Counted from the first letter of the stretch, positions 48,501 to 60,036 are shown. The stretch: 64,000 nucleotides of DNA from Adiantum capillus-veneris (GCA_014529385.2 CM043961.1:18210478-18274477), one strand, 5' to 3'. Program-made: numbers and translations. Notes: generated from the letters alone by a model not told the origin.

Positions 48501-49822
48501 AAAAAGGCATAGATTATGAAGAGACTTTTGCTCCCACTTGTCGTATGACTACTGTGCGTTTTCTATGTGCATTGGCAGCTCACTTTGGTTGGGATGTACA
48601 TCAATCAGACTTTGTTACTGCTTTCTTGAATGGTGACATATTTGAGGAAGTTTATGTAACGCAGCCTCGCGGTTTTGTCATAAAAGGACAAGAGGACAAA
48701 GTGTGCAAATGTAAGAAGGCTTTGTATGGGTTGAAGCAATCTCCTCGTGCTTGGTATGAGAAAGCTGACACTCATTTGGTTAAACGAGGCTTTCGTAACA
48801 GTCCAACAGAAAGCACATTGTATGTAAAGCGTGAGGATGATGTATTTCTCATTGTGGTTCTTTATGTTTATGATTTGCTGATCACTGGACCAAATGAGAG
48901 ACATATTGCTGAATTTAAGGCTGATTTGAATGCTACTTTCAAGATGAAAGATTTGGGGCTCTTGCATCATTACTTGGGTATACAGTTTAAGTAGTGTGAT
49001 GGTGGTATTGCCTTGTGTCAGAAGAGTTACATAGAGACATTGCTATGTAAGTTTGGACTTGAGGATTGCAAGCCTATTGCCACTCCCATGGAAATAGGTT
49101 TGAAGTTGAGTCTACTTGATGCTGGCAATACTGTTGATGTCACTCTTTATCAAACTGCTGTTGGCTGCCTCATTTATGTATGCAACACGAGGCCGGATAT
49201 TCAGTTTGCAGTCTCACAGGTCAGCAGATTTATGCATAGCCCAGGGTCTAAGCATTGGCAGGCTGTCAAGAGGATTTTCCGCTACCTTAGTGGCACTTTA
49301 CATATTGGCTTGTTTTATCCAAAGGGGGGATCATTGCCACCAGACTTACATGCTTTTTCGGACTCAGATTGGGCTGGTTGTTTTGACATGAGAGTGTCCA
49401 CAAGTGGTTTTTGTTTCATGCTTGGCAGTTCATGTATATCATGGTTGAGCAAGAAGCAACCTACTGTGGCCACTTCGAGTTGTGAGGCTGAGTACTAGGC
49501 AGTCTTCACAGCTACAGTTGAGTGTGTATGGCTCAGACGCCTTATGGATGATTTGGGTGTTGGACAAGACACTGCCAACACTATCTACACTGATAGTCAG
49601 AGCGCAATGTCAGTTGCTGCGAGAAACCCAGTTTTTCATGCTCGCACAAAGCACATTGAGGTGCATTACCACTATGTCAGGGAGAGTCTCTCAACAGGAG
49701 AGATCAGCTTGGCTTATGTGCCAACACAGGACAACCTTGCAGATCTTTTCACAAAGGCATTGTCTCGTGAGAAGCTTGAAGCTTTCCGCAAAGCTTTGGG
49801 CTTACTCCCCTTTGTGGACTGA
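45533..49822 (+). pseudogene. copia-2 gag-pol polyprotein with three in-frame TAG stops
   Basis: One uninterrupted frame of 1429 codons from ATG at 45533, apart from TAG at 46115-46117, 48992-48994 and 49496-49498. Domains in order: gag (D-G-D-N-Y-P-M-W), CCHC knuckle (about 46380-46425), retropepsin D-S-G-A-T-K-H (about 46634), GAG-pre-integrase with H-A-R-F-G-H-L, integrase core with D (H-S-D-V-C-G-P), D (S-D-R-G-G-E-Y) and E (G-V-A-E-R-K-N), RT and RNase H (Y-T-D-S-Q-S-A). Three lesions stand out. The first Cys of the integrase zinc-finger pair is Ser (V-S-E-G-C, codon 47156-47158; copia-1 has C-E-D-C). The RT catalytic Y-V-D-D reads Y-V-Y-D (48863-48874). The first TAG replaces the TGG kept in copia-1. 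Usual copia polyprotein length and order; not functional. Confidence 0.95.
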
Positions 49823-49884
49823 TCCTGTCCTCAGGGCATGGCACTTCCCTTTACTCATGTGCCAGCTCTCGTTCACCGCATCAC

Positions 49885-49896
49885 TCCAGGGGGGAT
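49885..49896 (+). other. copia-2 polypurine tract
   Basis: TCCAGGGGGGAT just before the 3' LTR; the G/A run primes plus-strand synthesis in this family. Confidence 0.8.
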
Positions 49897-49897
49897 T

Positions 49898-50124
49898 TGT
49901 TACCATATACATGTGGTAGTGATGTGTGTGAACACACTAGGACCGCCGGGGCATTTTTTCCCTCTTTAGGAGGTTTTTTCCCCCGTGCATTGTATATACG
50001 CCCATCACTCTAGGGCTATCTATCTTTCCATTGCACACTAAGTAACACACTCTCTATTGTGTGCCTTGAGCTTCCTTCGTCTTCTCCAAGCTGTGTGTGT
50101 TTCTCTGCAACCCTAATTCCAACA
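49898..50124 (+). repeat. copia-2 3' LTR (227 bp)
   Basis: Same sequence as the 5' LTR with no difference seen; followed by ATATA. Confidence 0.96.
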
Positions 50125-50767
50125 ATATATACATTCCCTAAGATTGGTGATTGAGAGGTCAGGGAGGAAGGTTGAGAGGGAAGCAAGTGAATGATGGATG
50201 TTAGCAAACACTCCCTTCTTCCTTGGGTAGATCATACCGTTTGAAATGTGCTCGTCACCCTTTGAAACTAATTGTTCCAGTTGGTGATAGGTGGGGTTTT
50301 TGCCATTAGTTTTCTATTACCTTAGGTGTCTCATCGAGTTCCAAGGGTAGTAAGGTACTCTCCCAGGATCAAACTTGAAGTGGTTCATCAGGTGATTCTT
50401 GAACACTGGGAGGTTTGGACTCCTTTGTAACTTTATGGAGGTCCACTATTGTAGGTGGAGGATGTGGAGAAGCTTTTACCTCTATGAATGCATTACACGA
50501 GGAGCTAGAAGCTTCATCGGATTCCCCCCTTCCTGAGCTAGGTGGAACAAATCGTTCTTTCTTTGGTATCCAAACTGGCTATGGAGTGGGTGTGTAGCAT
50601 TCTGTGATTTTTTTCTTTCCGCAATCGCCGATTCGTTTTGGAGCTACGGGATTGTGCGCACATGGGTCAGGTGACAAGTAAGAACACAATTTACGTTTTG
50701 ACACCCACATTTGATCATTTCCTTTACAGTAGCCTTGGGCTTCCAATAGTTCTTTAAGAATCCACTG
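50125..50767 (-). other. internal region of the gag-protease element next to copia-2
   Basis: The minus strand continues past the protease region with broken Pro/Ser/Glu-rich frames (for example S-P-H-P-P-P-T-I-V-D-L and S-V-Q-E-S-P-D-E-P). These look like a linker of the same polyprotein. No RT motif (such as F-x-D-D or P-F-G-L) appears. Confidence 0.5.
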
Positions 50768-52492
50768 CTACGTTTCCTTACATTTCTTGGGATGAGTGGG
50801 ACGTTTCTTACAAGGCTTCTGTTTTTTAGCATCAACCATGGTCGCTAAAAAAGATTTAGGGACCCACTTGTATGTTTTCTTTGTTATATTAGGATGAGTC
50901 TTGTCAGAAGCTATATGCATTGCTTGTAGCATATTTAAGGGTACGGGCATTTCATCCCCCTCAGGTGTTACCCAGGTCGTCCCCCTATTTCCCCAAGTGT
51001 CTATGGTTGCCGCTAGGTGGACCCAATCCACATTGTCCGACTCAGTCATCCCAGGTAGTACATCCATATAAGGAGAATCTTCCCCAACATCCGTGTCCGC
51101 TTTACACGTGTAACAATACTGCAATGGGACCGAGTGAACTGTGGTGTCAAATCTATGATCAATTATAAACCTGTTTCCTAAAGGATGTGCTCGACCAGTA
51201 ACAAGATCCACTCGAATGACAGAATCTTGGAGCTGCAAGTAGACATGGTTTTTAGCCCAGTCACGCACCATTTTTGCTTCCCTCATGAAAGAACGTCCTA
51301 AGATCATCTCCGATGCCATAGTGTGTTTGGAGAAATCCATAACAATAAAGGTAATCTTTATTTTATGTCCAAAGACCTTGATCTTGAGATCTTCTAGCAT
51401 CCCAATAGGTTTAATAATAGACCCATTGGCCCTCTTCACTACTATAGTTGTGGTCGCAAGGTGAGGTCTTCCATAGTTTCCCAACAATTTTTAGTCACAA
51501 TGCTAACCCCAATGCCACCATCAAGGATTCCCTTCACATTTAATCCCTTGGTAGTGCTTGGTATGGTCGCATTGGATTCATCACCCTCAAAGTGTTGTCC
51601 CAACTTGTTAACTGGTATTTCTATAGCAAGGTTCTCATCTAGGTTGGGTTGTGGATCTAAGTGTTTCTCCTCTATTGGCATCTCCCCCGCTCCATCCATC
51701 TGTACAAATTGTGGTAGCCCACCCTTTAGTTCTCCATTGAGGAAGGCTTGAAGAGTTGAGACTAGCTCAGGGTCTTTATATAGTTTGGACATAATGGTGG
51801 TTCTAACTTCTGAAGACATGAAATCCATCAATTTGGCAATGTTTAACGGCACCTTTTGGACCTTAGTCCCTTGACGTGGGGAAGATTGGATCTCCATTTC
51901 TTCGATAGGATCAAGTAGTCCCTCTGTAAACATTCTTTCCATCAAGAAGTGAGTACGTCCACTTTCCCATGATTTTAAGTCATTTTCTTCTTGGATGACA
52001 TTAGGTATGGCTAAGGGTCTATGGACTTGGTGAGATTGTTGTTGCGTAGGAAACACAGTGTCTGTAATCTGGATCTGCCTAGGTGTTGGTTCTAGATCCC
52101 TTTGGGTATCTTCTACCAAACTCCTTAATTGCTTGACTCGCTCAATCTCCTCTGTAGGGTTTGGATAAGTTCCTATCTTCTCCTAGGATCCTGGCCATTG
52201 TGGCTCATGAAGATCTTCCTTGCTGGTTTCCATCTTAGTGGTCATTTTGGTCTCCATGGTTTCACATGAATTAGAATCTTCTTTAGCGTCGTTCATATAT
52301 ACGGGGTCGTCACCAGTCCCTATGTTGGTCTTTGAGCTGTGGTTTGACTTCGCTGCTTTTTGCGATCTCTTCCTTCGTGTTTTCTTCTTTTTCTGAGATT
52401 GGGCAATGGATGCCACGTCTCTTTCCTCAAGAATATAATTTTGTTTTTGGAGCATCAATCGTGTGAGTACGTTTGCTGATACCACAGGTGTA
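50768..52492 (-). pseudogene. retropepsin-like protease region of the gag-protease element
   Basis: In minus orientation one frame continues from gag to about 51442. It ends in V-K-G-I-L-D-G-G-I-G-V-S-I-V (about 51535-51495), the retropepsin active-site region in which D-G-G stands where D-S/T-G is typical. Coding resumes in another frame from about 51487 to 50768: I-G-M-L-E-D-L-K-I-K-V-F-G-H-K-I-K-I-T-F-I-V-M-D-F and M-I-L-G-R-S-F-M-R-E-A-K, the hydrophobic-G-R-x-F/W-L motif of the second half of the protease. A stop at 52183-52185 and this frame change break the chain. The protein would have matured gag; after it comes only a linker of unknown role. Confidence 0.78.
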
Positions 52493-52494
52493 CT

Positions 52495-55400
52495 TTATGA
52501 TGGCTCCTCGGTAACTTCAATCAAGTTTAATGGCATGATCTTCGGTGCATTTGGATTATTTGGACATTGGGCAATCAAATGATCGATGCCACATCGATTA
52601 CACATGAGTATTGGCATTGTAGACGTGCTTGCTTGATTGGTTTGCATTAGTGTGACGTTCTTTTGTAGCCTAATAGGACACTCGGCTACACGATGTGGAC
52701 CTCCACACTCATAGCATTGAAGAGGTGGTCTCTTAGCAGTGTAATTGATATTTTTGCCTCTTGCCGCAAGAGTAGCTACTTGATATACAGGTTTGACTTG
52801 TCCCCAATAGTCCTCCATATAGTATTGTGGACTTTCTTCAAGCACATCCATCCCATAGGCAATATTAGGATCTATATCTTCCTCATAGCCTTCCAAACAA
52901 GAAATAGATGACTCACAACCCACTTGATTCACAGAAGTGATTCTCGGATGTGGTGGTTGCGGTCCTAGCACTGGAGGTGGTAAGGGTGTTGTTTGAACAA
53001 TATTTTGGGCCCTAGGGACCATGTGTTGTGCTGTTTGTTCAAGAGGTGGGGCCGACATCAATGCAGGCACTCGAGGTGTGTCTGTCCATGCGCGCTTAAA
53101 TAGTATACAATCCTTAGCTTGATGACCATACCTCCCACAGACATTGCAATTCCCATTGAATTTTGCTAAGGTTGGTCTATTGGCCATTGCGCGCTTAAAT
53201 ACTATACAATCCTTAGCTTGATGACCATACCTCCCACAGACATTGCAATTCCCATTGAATTTTACTCTAAAATTAGGGCATTCACTGGTACTATGCGGTC
53301 CATAGCATACTGAGCACCATTGTTGCTCCCTTCTTGGATACATATGATTGTTTTGCGGAGCAGGATTGTCTCTAAGACTCTCTTGAATAGCCTTGGTGAG
53401 ATCTGTTAAAGTCATCTCAGATATCTTTGGCTCCTTAGCAATAGGCTTTAGGATCATTGGTTGATGCCCTGTTGCTTGCGAGCTAATAGATTTAGGCTCA
53501 ACAGACACTCTTTCTCCTTGAATCATTAAATTATCCTCCAATTGGATCGCATTGGTGGTGACTGCTTCCCAAGTGGTGATACCTCTAATGACTAGGCCAT
53601 TGTAGATATCCTCATGTCTTAACCCCCTAATGAATCTATCAAGCATTTGATTATTGTTGAAGCGCTCATTTGGATTACAACGAGAATTCAAATGCTTCAA
53701 GTGACTTATAAAGTCTCTCACTGACTCTCCTTTATCTCGTTGGGCTTTCTGGAGCTGAGAGGCTACATCCCAAAGTACTCCTTCTTGTATGTATTCTTTC
53801 ACGAACAGTCTCCTAAGAGTAGGGTAAATCATTTTTTCTTCCACCCTTAGGGTTCTATACCAATCCCCTGCCTTCCCACTTAAGGTTAGGCTTAAAGCAT
53901 TGTGTTCTCCTAGAGAATCACATATTTGTTCAAACACTTCGATATGCTTTCTCACATCCCCATCTCCACTAAATTTTTGTGTGAGCTTGGCTATTTGTAC
54001 TGCCTTACTTCTAGGCTCTGTATCAGGCGTGTTACGCATATTCTCAGCAATAGATCAACCGATAGCTTGAGCAAATGTTGCCAAGTCACCTAAGTGAGCA
54101 GGCATCGTGGGTGGAGGTGCTCCAAAGACTACATGTGGAGTAGGTATTGGCATTGAGCTTGGCGCATAGGAAGCCCTTGGGTTCCACATTGGGTACGATG
54201 TTGTGCCATGTGGTGGTCCATAGTTCATATGTGTGGCCCTAGGCATAGCAGACGTCGGATGTGACATGCTAATGCTAGCCGGTATGGTCCCATGGAAATA
54301 AGAACTTGGGTGTTGTGGTTATGGAGCATAGGTTGTGTAAACAATGGGAGGGGTAGGGACTACATGAGTGCGATGACCCATAGGTGCATACGATTGGTAC
54401 ACACTTGTAGGTACTGTTGCAGGCATTGAGCTACCATGTAGTGGTGCTTTACTAACAAATGAGGTCCATGGCGTGTTTCTCGGCATGCCCATCATTGGGG
54501 TAGGCATGGTAGCCGTGGTGTCATCAAGGGAAAGATGAGCTAGACTTGAAAAGGTAAAGCTATCACTTGTGGGCTCAGATTGCACTGAGACCCCTGGAGA
54601 AACAACATATGGAGGATCCATCAGACTTACCGAGGGAGTCTCCATTTGCAATAAGGTCGGTTGTTTAGCCTTTCCTGTATCTAAGAATCTCATGAGATGC
54701 GTTGAAGGCATGTTGATCCCCTTGTTCTGTCTCTCTAACTCAATGACCCTATGGATGACCTCACAAACTCTTTGTTGTTGATCCTCCACACTAGTAGCAC
54801 CCATTGTGGATTGTAGGACATCTAACCAACCCACGTGATAGGTGTGACCTGTGTATAGGTCGGGCAAAGTTTCTGTTTGTAGTTCGTACTCCTAGTTCTC
54901 ATTTAAGAACGCTCCATTTAGGATTGAGGTGCTAGGGGTGTCCTTTGAGCTAGATGCAATGTTGCTTTCTACGGGTTTGCCCTTAGCCGTTGCTAAGTCA
55001 GGAGCACTCGATTTCGCTTTTAACTCTCTTTGTTGCTCCGCCTTGCGTAAGCTCTCGACTTCCTTTTCCTTAGCCTCAATGATATATCGCTCAACCTCTT
55101 GCACTTCGGCAAGGCTTTTACCATCGGGTAATATGACCTCGGAGGGAAATAACTCTGAAGAGTCAAGAGGTGCAGTGAATGATGTATTCACGTGCACATT
55201 CTCTAAGGGCATAGGCTCTACGTTGGTAATGAATGGAGAATTTACTTCCCCACCCCTCTCATCTACATCATTAGCTTCATGTTCGGAGCGAGTGGCTCTA
55301 CTAAAGGTTTCCTTTAGGCGGCTAAGCACGCTCGGCCCGGACCGCGGGCCCATGGCATGCATGTCTTGGCTTGAGCTATCGAGATTAGGCATTGGGAAAC

Positions 55401-55581
55401 CCTCCATGACGTCGTAGTCAGAGGAAGAGTCACTAGCCGCTATGTTCAGGTCTTGGTTTGTACTACCTTGGGTCCCCGCCGAGGGCCCGAAACCTAAAGT
55501 AGGTGGATATTGAGAACTCGCGTAAGTCAAAATTCTCTCTAGTTGCTCCGTCTCTAGCACACGACCAGAGCGCAGATGCAT
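52495..55581 (-). pseudogene. gag of the gypsy-type element (capsid, several zinc knuckles)
   Basis: A single minus-strand frame from ATG at 55581 (M-H-L-R-S-G-R start, typical of plant gypsy gag) to 52495, and in phase with the protease region. It is broken by TAG near 54892, TAA near 54319 and TGA near 54055. The capsid region (about 54039-53450) reads F-S-G-D-G-D-V-R-K-H-I-E-V-F, G-K-A-G-D-W-Y-R-T-L and F-I-R-G-L-R-H-E-D-I-Y. Five CCHC-like knuckles follow: C-S-V-C, two copies of C-N-V-C-G-R-Y-G-H-Q-A-K-D-C, C-Y-E-C and C-N-R-C. A further stop (TAA, 52495-52497) ends the segment. The first three stops and the last could each come from a CAG, CAA or CGA codon by one C-to-T change. Confidence 0.88.
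53090..53257 (-). repeat. 99-bp tandem duplication of a zinc knuckle in gag
   Basis: GCGCGCTTAAATA... begins at 53090 and again at 53189, period 99 bp (33 codons), with nearly identical copies. It duplicates K-F-N-G-N-C-N-V-C-G-R-Y-G-H-Q-A-K-D-C in frame. Confidence 0.93.
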
Positions 55582-56333
55582 GTGCCTTTGGCACCCTACA
55601 AGCGTCGGTGAATAACCTCGAAGGTTAACCGCTTACTTTTTTAAGCGTCCGTTTTCACTCGTGTTTTTTATATTTTTAATATATTTTTAATTTTTTTTAA
55701 TGATCGATTTTTTTGATTAAAGTGTGTGATAGCTCAAAATGAGCGTATCACTGAGAGGGTCGCGGTGTGCTTTACAGCACAAAGTTCGGTCACCTGAAGC
55801 TCCGTTGGTCCTCAAAAAAGTCGATTTTTAGCTACGTGTGAAGCTAAAATTCGTAATTTTAAAGGGCAATGGATGCCTAAGCTTGAGCGTGAGCTTGGGC
55901 TTGGGTCTGGACTTGGGTCTGGGAGATATTTCCGATCCCGGTCTTACCTTTACAATTTTTATTTTTTTAAAAATTTTTATTTATTTGTTTTAATTTTAAG
56001 GATAAGGTCTCCGCGGCCTGCGCGAGAGCATACACACACTCTGTCTACCTACTTCATCTACTGTTACACACTAACACACTCTATTAGCTCTCACAGATCT
56101 ACTTCCTTCTTATTGTACTTTATATTACACAAAACTAACAACCTTAATACTAATTCCTTATGACAGAGAAAAAACACAGTACCTTCGAAAACTCCATTAA
56201 CAAAAAAATACACAGCAGTAACACAAAATCCTTCTTCTCAACACACACACACCCTCCTTCCTTACCTTTCCTACAATTGAAATTGCACCACAAAAGAAGC
56301 ACAGAGTGCCATTCAAGCTTAGTGTATGGCATT
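55582..56333 (-). other. leader of the gag-protease element
   Basis: Untranslated region between the PBS and the gag start. It is AT-rich with no frame worth reporting. Confidence 0.6.
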
Positions 56334-56354
56334 CCCCGGCAACGGCGCCAAAAA
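56334..56354 (-). other. primer binding site of the gag-protease element
   Basis: The minus strand reads TTGGCGCCGTTGCCGGGGA next to the LTR end. TGGCGCCGTTGCC is a common primer binding site in plant gypsy elements. Confidence 0.8.
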
Positions 56355-56931
56355 TGTGCACGTTTGTCACACGTGTCAATGCAAGGAACTTGCCGATACA
56401 CCGTGTGCGAGCCACAAATGGCTCCAAGCACACAACAAGACTAAACTAGTAAGTTCAAAGATGGCGACGGTGTGTCACTCACCGCTCTACGCTTGCTGTC
56501 ATGGAGGATTCCTTGCCGCGAAGAAGAAGGAGACGCCGCTACGCCGCGCTCAACCGCCTCACTGCCGGCGTGCCGCCGCAATGCTCGATCGCACACTCTC
56601 TCTCTCTCTCTCTCACACACATACATACACACACAAGGAGATGAAGAAGAAGAAGATGGAGATGGAGCAAGAGCACTCTTCAATTGCACAAATGAGAGAA
56701 TAAATGAATTTTAGGTTTAGTTGACTTTTATATGAGCTCGCCCATTCACACTTAGGCGCCCATGCTTAGCCAACTAATCCCTTGAATGTTCCAGTTAGAG
56801 TGCGCCTCTCATCGGCGATCACTCTTACCCTTTTCCTATTGGACCGACAAGCTCGGTACCTGACTCTACCAAGTAAATAATACAACGTCCGTCGTAGGTG
56901 ATATGGTGTCCATGAGCCGTGAGGGTTAACA
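56355..56931 (-). repeat. 5' LTR of the gag-protease element (577 bp)
   Basis: In minus orientation TGTTAACCCTCACGG...GTGCACA; flanked by ATTGC at 56932-56936. It aligns with 42828-43401. Confidence 0.93.
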
Positions 56932-56936
56932 ATTGC

Positions 56937-57625
56937 ATAAATAGAATGTAGACACATGCAATACCTCAAGTGCAGACTCTGTTGGCTTGAATGGGGAATG
57001 TCACCGCAGTAACTCTTCCAAGGTTGATTTAATGCACCTTTCGATCCATCTCGATGAGGGGTTGTTGATGGACACCAAGGGATAAATCTTGGGCTGAATT
57101 TGCTCCCGATGTGAGAGGAATCAAGGGTTGAAAGCTTCTTGCAAAAATGCAGATTTGACAGACAAAACGTGGCAGATCTCTCGCGCAAAGCAGAGCTAAA
57201 AATGAAGATGACGATGATACCGATGATGTACATCAATGGGAGCACTGGATGCGGTTAGGGAATGGTCAAGAAGAGGCTCAATGGGTTGTGAAAGTACCGG
57301 GCTGCAACAGAGAGGCTAGCGTTAGTAGATGCGGGTTGGTTTCGACAAGGGAAAGGGCTGAAATTTGTGAACATTGGACTGATCTGTCGCCAAATGGTAG
57401 CACTAGATTGATCTGCTACCTAGGAGCAAAACCTTTGGCTAGGTCCAAAACATTGGGACAACTCTCTACTCACGCTGGACATCTGTTGCAAAATGCTAGC
57501 TCCTTTGCTCCCTCCATAGGGTAGGTTACTAGTTAAGGACTTTAAAGGCTTAGGTAGGGCAAAAGTTGAAGACAAAGTTGTAAAAATAGATCATCAAAAT
57601 GACTCATTAATAAACTTGACTTCTG
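56937..57625. other. host-like stretch after the gag-protease element, nothing recognised
   Basis: An open frame at 57249-57524 (91 codons) has no motif I recognise and no clear partner. No repeat or element end is seen. Confidence 0.45.
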
Positions 57626-58070
57626 CTAAATTTTTGGTTGAAAAACATGATGCATTGTCCAAGAAGGTGGTGAACATAATTGCATGGAAACATAATTAAC
57701 CTTTTTTGACAATAGAAAATAGACCATACATACGAAGTGAGAGTTTATGACACCTCTTACCAATTTCTTGAGACGTTGCTTCATGATTCTTAAAAACACT
57801 GAGTGACCTTCCTTGATTGAGACATCTTGTCGATGCTTATTAGTATATGCCAAAACTAGGACTCTTAAGTCTTGCTAGGCCGAAGGTTAACACTCGAGTA
57901 CCTCCACATAGGTCTGATTAATAGAATTAGCATCATTAAATTTAGAAATAGACCTAGTCAACAAAGATTAAAATGGTCAACCAAAAGCTACCTCATATGG
58001 AGTACGATCGATTGTACTAGATAACAAATCATTTAGGAAAACTTGAATGCTGGCCAAAGTCTATGATTGA
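57626..58070 (-). pseudogene. gypsy integrase C-terminal fragment
   Basis: The minus strand from about 58070 reads S-S-T-I-D-R-T-P-Y-E-V-A-F-G, the conserved integrase stretch (H-S-S-T-x-x-T-P-F-E-x-x-Y-G). It is followed by Y-T-N-K-H-R-Q-D-V-S-I-K-E-G-H-S-V-F-L-R-I, the Y-A-x-x-H-R-R-D-x-x-F-x-x-G-D-x-V-x-L motif. Stops interrupt it. Only this piece of the element was found. Confidence 0.72.
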
Positions 58071-58335
58071 TGATGAGTGGGAGGACATGAACAAGTTTTC
58101 ACTTTCAACGATCATGTTGCACCTTAATGAGTCTATCACATTGGTTGGGATGCATGTACAACTAGAGATTTATGTTAGAGATTGTGCAGTGGCTTTTGAC
58201 ATAGATGAGTCTAGAGAGATGCATACGGTCAAAGGACAATCTCGTATACACAAAGACATTGTATGTTGGCATTGTGGTCATATAAGGCATGTAAGCATGT
58301 GTTTTTTTTGGTGGATGAGACAACACAATAGATAG
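58063..58335 (+). pseudogene. possible copia gag fragment
   Basis: The frame reads D-D-E-W-E-D-M-N-K-F-S-L-S-T-I-M-L-H-L, similar to the start of copia gag proteins. It ends with C-W-H-C-G-H-I-R-H-V-S-M-C, which resembles a shortened zinc knuckle. The part between seems deleted. Short and unsupported by any other pol piece nearby. Confidence 0.45.
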
Positions 58336-60036
58336 CATAGGACAAATGTTATCACTGTGACTCATGTGGGAGTAGAGGTAGCGTATAAGGCTACACATGA
58401 CAAAGATGTCGAGTTTGCTTCTATGTTTCTGTCTGTTGGCTTGTGGCCATGGAATGATTGGTGCATGGTCGGCATGTTCAATTTTTTTTGGTTTTTCTTT
58501 TAATTCATGCTGATTCTGAGCATTTAGACAACATAGGCGCATGATGTCTAAAGGCCACTTTAGGACTCAGACTGTGAACTTGGTGGTCCAAAAGTCTTCC
58601 TTGGAACCCTAGGATACCATTTGTCCTTTTAGACCAATGCATAGAGGGAGCAAAGTCCTTATATACATTTGTTGGGTTGAGATTAACCCTCTAACATTGT
58701 AGAGCACTTAAGTGAGAATCACTAGTTTAACAAAGAATTGCAGAGTCAATTTTTTGTACAGATAGCCAGAACCAAGGATCCTGCAAGTTGGTGATCAGTT
58801 GGAAGTGCAAAGTACTTTACAAGTTCAGGAAGCAGTTTAAAAGCAAATAAGAGCAAAGAACAGCTAAGGTAAGAGGTTTGGGTTGATAGCTGTGTGTGTG
58901 AAAGATTTGATAAATTTGAGATCTTGTAGGTGTCTTTAAAGAGATCGAAATGTGGTAGAAGATCAGGATAGCTTAGTGTTGACAAGAGTGTAAACTAAGC
59001 AAAGATAGATCCGCTAGCACCAATCATAGAAGAGGGCACTGATACTGACATCTCTTCTGAAGGATCATATCATTGGATGGCTAACCAACAACTTAGAGGT
59101 TTCCAACAACAAGGGACGATGGGGGGGTAACATCTCCCAAAAACTCTTAAACATGCCAAAATACACGACAATCTTTCTAAAGGGAACAAATGCCCTTGGA
59201 GCCTTGATGTATGCTGATATTTGAGGATGTCAATATTGAAGCACCGCCAATGAGAGGATTGACATTAATCATGGTAACCAACGATGGTGATAGGCTCCAA
59301 CGTAGCAAAAGGGAAGATGGTTATGGAGACCTGAGAAATATCTCCTAAACTCACTCTTTTCTGAGCCTTCTACATTCATGACGAGAGAGTAGAGGGAATG
59401 ACTACAATTCAGGAAAATATTGGGATTTACAAAGACGAGGAGGGAAGAGTCACCTCTTACTACCGGTGCATGGAACCCCATGTGAATGGATTAAGAATAC
59501 ACAAAGTCATGTACTTGTTTTCATATGATTCGACAACTAGAAACCTTTTTTTTTTTTAATAAGTACAGATGAGAATGCGAGCCAATTCACCCAAAAGATG
59601 TAGGGAAAGTGATTACGCCAGTACTGATGGAAAATGCTTCGGAAGAGAAGCAAAGGCCCATAGAAACCCCATCAAGTCTACAAATCCCTTCTCAGATGAT
59701 TACGACACCACAACACAATGAAATAAACAACCATTGCCTAACCCTCATAAGTTACAAACATCGCCACTATCATTTCAAGCATGGATCTAGCAGTTTGCAA
59801 CACTAGACCTGAACACAAAAAGGGGTGGATATCAGGCCATGTCAGGGCTAGGATCACCACAAAAACTACCACTCCATCAGTCGTACTAGGATGAGAGTAG
59901 AACGAGAATGTCAAATCCGACTAGGATTGAAGCACCACATCGAGAACGAGAACGAGAAGAAAAGAGCCAAGCAGAGGAACGGCCACTTGCTTGACCAATC
60001 AGGAATTATGGATTAGGAGCACCCTTAGGGGAGGAA
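58336..60036. other. no gene recognised
   Basis: Frames are short and broken. A single copy of the 22-bp palindromic motif found further right lies at 58527-58548. The stretch 59940-60036 ends with TTAGGGGAGGAA just before an LTR start. Confidence 0.5.

Larger units (their letters stand above)
44944..50124 (+). mobile_element. complete Ty1/copia retrotransposon copia-2, nested
   Basis: It has 227-bp LTRs at 44944-45170 and 49898-50124 that are identical base for base as far as I can read them. It is flanked by the 5-bp duplication ATATA (44939-44943 and 50125-50129). Inside are a PBS, one gag-pol frame and a PPT. Identical LTRs mean a very recent insertion, later than that of the surrounding element, whose LTRs have diverged. 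Its coding region is nevertheless defective. Confidence 0.96.
42828..56931 (-). mobile_element. complete non-autonomous LTR retrotransposon encoding gag and protease only
   Basis: Two LTRs in the same orientation (42828-43401 and 56355-56931) bound the element. The 5-bp sequence ATTGC flanks it on both sides (42823-42827 and 56932-56936), a proper target-site duplication. In minus orientation the order is 5' LTR, PBS, gag with zinc knuckles, protease-like region, about 2 kb without domains, PPT, 3' LTR. The 5181-bp copia-2 is nested in its 3' part, so the element itself is about 8.9 kb. I found no RT, RNase H or integrase in either 43402-44943 or 50125-51440. The gag (M-H-L-R-S-G-R start) and PBS are of Ty3/gypsy type. 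Confidence 0.9.

Noticed and set aside
45533-49822. TAG codons of copia-2 read as suppressed or RNA-edited
   Set aside because: Three stops plus a changed RT active site and zinc finger are better explained by ordinary mutation; fern editing acts in organelles.
57249-57524. 91-codon open frame
   Set aside because: No motif, no homologue recognised and no supporting context; probably chance.
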